Shown: piece after piece, positions 45,287-49,695 of the stretch
Layout of the letters: each line of letters opens with the position of its first letter
Position numbering within the stretch: position 1 is the stretch's first letter
Assembly (NCBI GenBank): GCA_029933005.1
Contig: JAOZOY010000014.1
Coordinates: forward strand, 1 to 49,695
Length of the DNA: 49,695 nucleotides
Direction of reading: 5' to 3'
Source: Deltaproteobacteria bacterium
GTDB taxonomy: Bacteria; Desulfobacterota; Desulfobulbia; Desulfobulbales; SURF-16
The notes under the pieces: generated by a model
Seen by the model: only the letters and a program-made list of their open reading frames with translations
Database searches by the model: none
Told to the model about the DNA's origin: nothing
Made by a program: the position numbers and the translations under genes

Positions 45287-46696
45287 CTATCCTTTCACAT
45301 CTTGAATTTTTTCAAGTATTTCATCAACTTCTTTCTGTAACTTACTGACAGTAGGTAGTAATTGTCTAGCCTTGTGTAAATGAAAGGTTGCGGTATTAAA
45401 ATTTCCATCACAGAAATAATATTTCCCCAGGTAAAAATGGGCCTCGCCCTTATCGCCGTAGCCGGAGAAAATTTCGGCGATCTGATAATAGAGACCGGGA
45501 TAATTCGGAATCTCGCTCGACAGTTGATCGTAGAGAATAAGGGCTCTTTCGGGATTACCTGTTTTTTGCAGAGTTTTTGCCAGATGAAAGTTGTTATACC
45601 AGTTTCCCGGTTCTTGATTACGCACCTTCAGAAAATGAGACAGGGCATGATCGATATTTCCCTGTTGAAAATCTATGACGCCCAGATCAGTCAACAAAAT
45701 CGGTTTATCCGGAAAAAACTGAATCACTTTCAATAAATTTTCTCTGGCCCGGTCAAACTCGTTATTCATTAAATAAGCCTGAGACAGACCATAGTAGGCC
45801 ATGATTTTTTCAGTTACATTTTCGCTTGTGCGGAGAATTTTCCGATAGCGGGGAAAAAGCTTCATGGGATTTTCCGTCAAACTGAAAATTCGATTCTTAA
45901 TACGGTTAAAATTGAATTGATCGGTCATCCTGTATTCAGCGCCAGGATCCTGGATAATCATATCCTCGACATATCCCATTCTGACCTGGGGCTCAGGGTG
46001 AGTTAAAAGGTATGGGGGCGGTTTGCCCATGCTGATTTTACTGATTCGATACATTTTTTTGAGCATGGATACCATGTCTTCGGGGTTGCGTTTATTGGCA
46101 ACCATGGATTTATACCCGACACGATCGGCCTCCTCCTCATCCCGCCGGCTGAATGTCAGGCTCATGGAGGTTCCGGTTGCCATGCCGCCGGTGATCAGGG
46201 CCTGGGAAAGAGCACCGCCGCCCATAAGCACACCGGCAAGCATGAGGGCCACGGTACTGGTGTTGATCTTGGAGGACTTGCCGATACGATCGGCAATATG
46301 GCGACTTGAGACATGCCCGCACTCATGGGCGACAACACTGAAAAGCTCCCCTTCATTATCCATTTTCTTCAGCAGACCGGAATGAACAAACACAAGACCT
46401 GAAGGGGCGGCAAAGGCATTAAAAGCCTTATCAGCAATCATATAAAAATGGTAATGAAAGTATTGAGAACCGGTCACCGAAAGGACTTCATCGCCTATTC
46501 CATTGATATACTGAGAAATATCCGGATCATCAAGCAACCTGAATTGCAGACGGATGACAGTGAGCAATTTTTCTCCATATTCCCGCTCCTCTCCCACCGT
46601 AAAGGCCCGCACCAATCCATTGCCACTCAAAAAGGTGAACTCTGAAAAGAGAAAGAAAAAGAGAATTGTAAGGCTGATGCAGCGTTTGAATAACAT
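45287..46696 (-). CDS. M48 family metalloprotease with TPR repeats (BepA-like)
   Basis: From ATG 46696 (MLFKRCISLTILFFFLFSEF) the protein has 469 residues with a signal peptide or lipid-free anchor. The zinc motif HECGH (VVAHECGHVSSRH) and the downstream EEADRVGYKSM glutamate are present. The C-terminal half has TPR-like helices (about 310-460). The family includes BepA, which watches over outer-membrane protein assembly in the periplasm. The ORF track's extra 33 residues are translation of an intergenic repeat. Confidence 0.9.
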   Translation of the reverse strand: MLFKRCISLTILFFFLFSEFTFLSGNGLVRAFTVGEEREYGEKLLTVIRLQFRLLDDPDISQYINGIGDEVLSVTGSQYFHYHFYMIADKAFNAFAAPSGLVFVHSGLLKKMDNEGELFSVVAHECGHVSSRHIADRIGKSSKINTSTVALMLAGVLMGGGALSQALITGGMATGTSMSLTFSRRDEEEADRVGYKSMVANKRNPEDMVSMLKKMYRISKISMGKPPPYLLTHPEPQVRMGYVEDMIIQDPGAEYRMTDQFNFNRIKNRIFSLTENPMKLFPRYRKILRTSENVTEKIMAYYGLSQAYLMNNEFDRARENLLKVIQFFPDKPILLTDLGVIDFQQGNIDHALSHFLKVRNQEPGNWYNNFHLAKTLQKTGNPERALILYDQLSSEIPNYPGLYYQIAEIFSGYGDKGEAHFYLGKYYFCDGNFNTATFHLHKARQLLPTVSKLQKEVDEILEKIQDVKG

Positions 46697-46697
46697 T

Positions 46698-46793
46698 GGT
46701 CTATTGGTCCTGTTGGTCTTGCTGGTCCAAAGTCTATCTCTATTATACAAATTAATCAGACTGACAAGACTAATAATACTGTTATAATCAGAC
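46698..46793. repeat. Second inverted array of TTGGTC-type 9-nt repeats
   Basis: Left arm GGTC cores at 46698, 46706, 46715 and 46724 (spacing 8, 9, 9). Right arm GACT/TACT cores at 46758, 46767 and 46776. The units match those in the acsC-fdhA gap. It fills most of the 176-bp divergent gap between the M48 gene and recN. Confidence 0.7.
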
Positions 46794-46872
46794 AATCACT
46801 TTTTTAAAATTGTTCTCTATTTATCCTGTCGTCTTGCATTCCTCAAAAAATACGGTATAGAGTAGAATTCCC

Positions 46873-48552
46873 ATGCTCAGAGAATTAAAAATATCCAATC
46901 TGGCCCTGATCGAGGAGCTTCATCTTGATTTCAGTGAAGGGCTGATTGTCTTGACCGGTGAAACCGGCGCCGGAAAATCCATTGTCCTCCAGGCAATTCA
47001 CCTGCTTTCAGGCGGAAAGGCTTCGGCGACCTGGGTTCGCAGTGGGGCAAAACAGGCAACAATTGAAGCTCTTTTTGAAATCGGCCCGGGCCACTCACAA
47101 CTTCTCAACCTGCTTCAGGAAAAAGGTTTTGACAGTGATGGCGAAATCATCATCAAACGTATTCTGTCTGCCAAAGGCAAAAGCCGCTTTTATCTGAACG
47201 GCAGTCTGTCAACAGCCAGGCTGATCAGTGAAATCTGCGGAAATCTTCTTAATGTTGCCAGCCAGCATGACCACCAGCAGCTCCTTGTCCCCGGGTTTCA
47301 GCTTGATTTTCTCGATTCAGTGGCAGAACTCAAAAACCTGCGTGAACAGTTTGCGAATCTCTATGACGACTGGCAGGTGAAAAAAAAAGAATTAGAGAGG
47401 CTGCGTACACAGGAGATGGACAAGGAGCAGCGCCGGGATTTTCTTAATTTTCAGTGTAAGGAAATCAGCCAGGCAAAACTGACTCCGGGCGAGGATTTAA
47501 AACTGGTAGAAGAAAAAGATCGACTGAAAAGCAGTGATGAGCTGAATCGGCTGGGCCGTAAAAGTTACTCCCTGCTACAGGATGCATCGGCCAATCATTT
47601 ATCTCTACTCAGAAAAAACATGGATCAGATGGCTGCCCTGGATCAATCCATTGCGGATTTGAGTGAAAATGTGGCTGGTTATTGCTACCAACTCGAGGAT
47701 CAACTCGCAGGCCTGCGTGATTATCTGGACTCCATCCCCAATAATCCGGCCCGGCTTGATGAGATCTGTGCCAGGATTGATCTTCTCCAACAGTTGAAAC
47801 GAAAATACGGCCCGGATCTTGATAATGTCATTCGGTATGGGCAAAAGGCTAAAGAGAAATTGGCCGAACTTGATGCACTTGAACATAATCTCGACCGATT
47901 GGCTGCAGAGCTTGCGAAAAGCGAACAGCAACTGCTGCACGATGCTGCTGAACTTTCAGAGCAAAGAAAAAAACATGGCCGGGAGATCACAAAAAAAATC
48001 ATTAATGAGCTTCACTTTCTGGCCTTGGATCAGGCGGTCTTTAAAATTTTCTTCCATGATCCGCAAAAAAACAGACTCGCACGTATGACCAGGAAAGGAA
48101 TAGACCAGCCCGAGTTTCTTTTTTCAGCAAATCCCGGTGAACCGCCAAAACCCGTGGCCAAGGTGGCCTCAGGCGGCGAACTTTCCCGCCTCATGCTGGC
48201 CCTGAAATGCCTTCTGGCCAGAAAAGACCAGGTGGAATCCGTAATATTTGATGAGATTGATGCGGGGATCAGCGGCAAGGCGGCTGAGGCCGTGGCCAAA
48301 AAAATCAAGGAACTTGCTGTCCATCACCAGGTTATCTGTATCACCCATCTCCCCCAGATCGCCTCTTATGCCGAAGAGCATTTTCTGGTCGCAAAATCCG
48401 TGCAAGGACAACGGACCCGCTCAACCATCACGCGTCTTCAGCCGGACGAGTTAGCACATGAACTGAGCCGCATGCTTGATGGTGATTCCGTCACTGAAAA
48501 GACTCTGGCCTATGCCGGAGAACTTTTGCGGAGACATCAAAAGAATGTCTGA
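46873..48552 (+). CDS. recN: DNA repair protein RecN
   Basis: The 559-residue protein is an SMC-like ATPase: N-terminal MLRELKISNLALIEEL and Walker A TGETGAGKS, a long central coiled coil (about 150-375), then the signature VASGGELSRLMLALK, Walker B SVIFDEIDAGISG, and ITHLPQIAS. It acts in double-strand break repair. It overlaps the next gene by 8 bp. Confidence 0.96.
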   Translation: MLRELKISNLALIEELHLDFSEGLIVLTGETGAGKSIVLQAIHLLSGGKASATWVRSGAKQATIEALFEIGPGHSQLLNLLQEKGFDSDGEIIIKRILSAKGKSRFYLNGSLSTARLISEICGNLLNVASQHDHQQLLVPGFQLDFLDSVAELKNLREQFANLYDDWQVKKKELERLRTQEMDKEQRRDFLNFQCKEISQAKLTPGEDLKLVEEKDRLKSSDELNRLGRKSYSLLQDASANHLSLLRKNMDQMAALDQSIADLSENVAGYCYQLEDQLAGLRDYLDSIPNNPARLDEICARIDLLQQLKRKYGPDLDNVIRYGQKAKEKLAELDALEHNLDRLAAELAKSEQQLLHDAAELSEQRKKHGREITKKIINELHFLALDQAVFKIFFHDPQKNRLARMTRKGIDQPEFLFSANPGEPPKPVAKVASGGELSRLMLALKCLLARKDQVESVIFDEIDAGISGKAAEAVAKKIKELAVHHQVICITHLPQIASYAEEHFLVAKSVQGQRTRSTITRLQPDELAHELSRMLDGDSVTEKTLAYAGELLRRHQKNV

Positions 48553-49549
48553 GATAATCGCGCTGGCCCTTTTTTCAGGCGGGCTAGACTCTATCCTGGC
48601 CTGCCGGGTGATCCAGGAGCAGAACATTCGCGTCCAGGCCGTCCAGTTTGTCACCCCTTTTTTCCATGATGATCTCCTTCAGCAGGAAGATGAGTATCGT
48701 TCTTATATCAAAAAGAAATACGACATTGATGTTCTGATCCGGGACATCACCCTGCCCTATCTTACAATGCTGGAAAATCCGCCCCACGGTTACGGCAAAT
48801 ATTTCAACCCCTGTATTGACTGTAAGATTCTGATGGTTTCCGAGATTAAAAAAATGATGGCTGAATTTGATGCCTCGTTCATTATCAGTGGAGAGGTAGT
48901 CGGTCAACGGCCCATGTCCCAGCGCAAGGATACCATGCGGGTCATTGAACGCGACAGCAACACGGATCTGATCCTGCTTCGCCCCTTATGCGCCAGATCC
49001 CAGAAGCTCACCCAGGTCGAACTTGACGGAATTGTTGATCGCAATCAACTCCCAGATTTCAGCGGTCGGGGCAGAAGCGGCCAAATCAGGCTGGCGACCG
49101 AGCTTGGTATTTGTGATTATCCCAATCCGGCCGGCGGCTGCGTGCTGGCTGATCCGGTGCTGAGTAAAAGACTGCAAAAATATTTTAAAACAGACAGAAA
49201 AATCAGCCCGGAGGATATCCGTTTTCTACTTGTCGGCCGGCAATTCCTTCTTCCCCATGGAGGCTGGCTGGCACTGGGCCGAAAGCAGCAGGAAAACAGC
49301 AAAATCACTGCCCTGCACCAGAGCGGTGATTATCTATTTAATATGAAAAACAGGCCCGGCCCCACCGGACTGCTGCGCTATGGACATCATCCCGATGACT
49401 GGAAACTTGCGGCCGCACTTGTGGTGCGCTACGGCAAAAAAACAGAAAACGGGCCGACTGCAGCCGTGGTCTGCATTGAAGGCCCGGACAAAGTTTTTGA
49501 AATCAAAACCGATCCCTGCCGGGATGAGATTGGTCAATGGCTGCGTTAA
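48545..49549 (+). CDS. PP-loop sulfurtransferase-like protein (tRNA thiolation type)
   Basis: From ATG 48545 (MSEIIALALFSGGLDSIL) the protein has 334 residues. The ATP pyrophosphatase motif SGGLDS and the segment NPCIDCKILM resemble MnmA/ThiI-type enzymes that place sulfur on tRNA uridines, but the protein is shorter and diverged. The C-terminal part (FLLPHGGWLALGRKQQEN) resembles the NFACT-R domain. I therefore suggest a tRNA-modifying role with modest confidence. The start overlaps the recN stop, so the pair is translationally coupled; an earlier start on the track lies inside recN. Confidence 0.78.
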   Translation: MSEIIALALFSGGLDSILACRVIQEQNIRVQAVQFVTPFFHDDLLQQEDEYRSYIKKKYDIDVLIRDITLPYLTMLENPPHGYGKYFNPCIDCKILMVSEIKKMMAEFDASFIISGEVVGQRPMSQRKDTMRVIERDSNTDLILLRPLCARSQKLTQVELDGIVDRNQLPDFSGRGRSGQIRLATELGICDYPNPAGGCVLADPVLSKRLQKYFKTDRKISPEDIRFLLVGRQFLLPHGGWLALGRKQQENSKITALHQSGDYLFNMKNRPGPTGLLRYGHHPDDWKLAAALVVRYGKKTENGPTAAVVCIEGPDKVFEIKTDPCRDEIGQWLR

Positions 49550-49695
49550 AGTAATCTTGTCGCTCACCGGCTGTTAATTGGTAAATGGTATTATTATTGT
49601 TGATTGATTTATACAGTTGTTAGCTTTTGTTTTTACCCATTTAACAAAGTTATCAGGTAATTCTTTTCTCAACTTTCCGGGTTAATGTATTGTAT
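49550..49695. other. Right-edge non-coding sequence
   Basis: 146 bp, AT-rich, with no frame, hairpin terminator or promoter I can support. Confidence 0.5.

Noticed and set aside
46697-46795. N-terminal extension of the M48 protease
   Set aside because: The residues come from the 9-nt repeat element; a proper signal peptide starts at MLFKRC.

Overview
The window looks like chromosomal DNA from a strictly anaerobic, probably autotrophic or acetate-oxidising member of the Desulfobacterota (sulfate reducer or sulfur disproportionator type). I infer this from a complete carbonyl-branch gene set, a large HdrA/MvhD/formate dehydrogenase module, an indolepyruvate ferredoxin oxidoreductase and heavy use of selenocysteine. 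The exact genus cannot be told from the sequence alone. There are 33 supported protein genes. I saw no rRNA, tRNA or CRISPR array and no intact mobile element; one possible transposase tail lies at the left edge.

Region 1 (about 0.1-26 kb, almost all minus strand) is a Wood-Ljungdahl locus. In transcription order it reads fhs, a PilB/GspE-type ATPase with a cyclic-nucleotide-binding tail, folD, cooS, a metF-acsD fusion, acsB, acsC, a formate dehydrogenase fused to a GltD-like module, a double-length hdrA, and mvhD, ending in a strong hairpin terminator at 132-163. Upstream on the same strand lie nifU, nifS and thyX. Together these genes cover formate/CO2 interconversion, the folate methyl branch to methyl-THF, and CO dehydrogenase/acetyl-CoA synthase. 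HdrA and MvhD probably pass electrons to or from the dehydrogenase. The methyltransferase AcsE and the maturation ATPases are not in the window.

Region 2 (26-33 kb) has uvrC, a divergent pair made of an FmdE-like zinc protein and a molybdopterin-binding MoeA-like protein, a bactofilin/M23 peptidase pair and a Kef-type antiporter. Region 3 (33-42 kb, minus strand) is one operon: livH, iorA, iorB, livM, livG, a small DsrE-family protein, a livF-paaK fusion and livK. It suggests uptake and ferredoxin-linked oxidation of branched-chain or aromatic amino acids. Region 4 (42-49.7 kb) holds an unknown membrane protein, a lone hydantoinase-A family protein, an M48 peptidase with TPRs, recN and a PP-loop sulfurtransferase-like protein.

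The main result is four in-frame UGA codons that the ORF caller treated as stops. Each sits where the family has a redox or metal-binding Cys/Sec, and each is followed 11-19 nt later by a short hairpin with G in the loop, as expected of bacterial SECIS elements. They are in mvhD (U69), hdrA (U70), fdhA (U828) and a DsrE-family protein (U70, motif UGKC) hidden inside the liv/ior operon. Other points of note are two in-frame gene fusions that keep a ribosome binding site at the internal domain start, heptamer repeat arrays that sit just after stop codons, and inverted arrays of 9-nt units in intergenic gaps.
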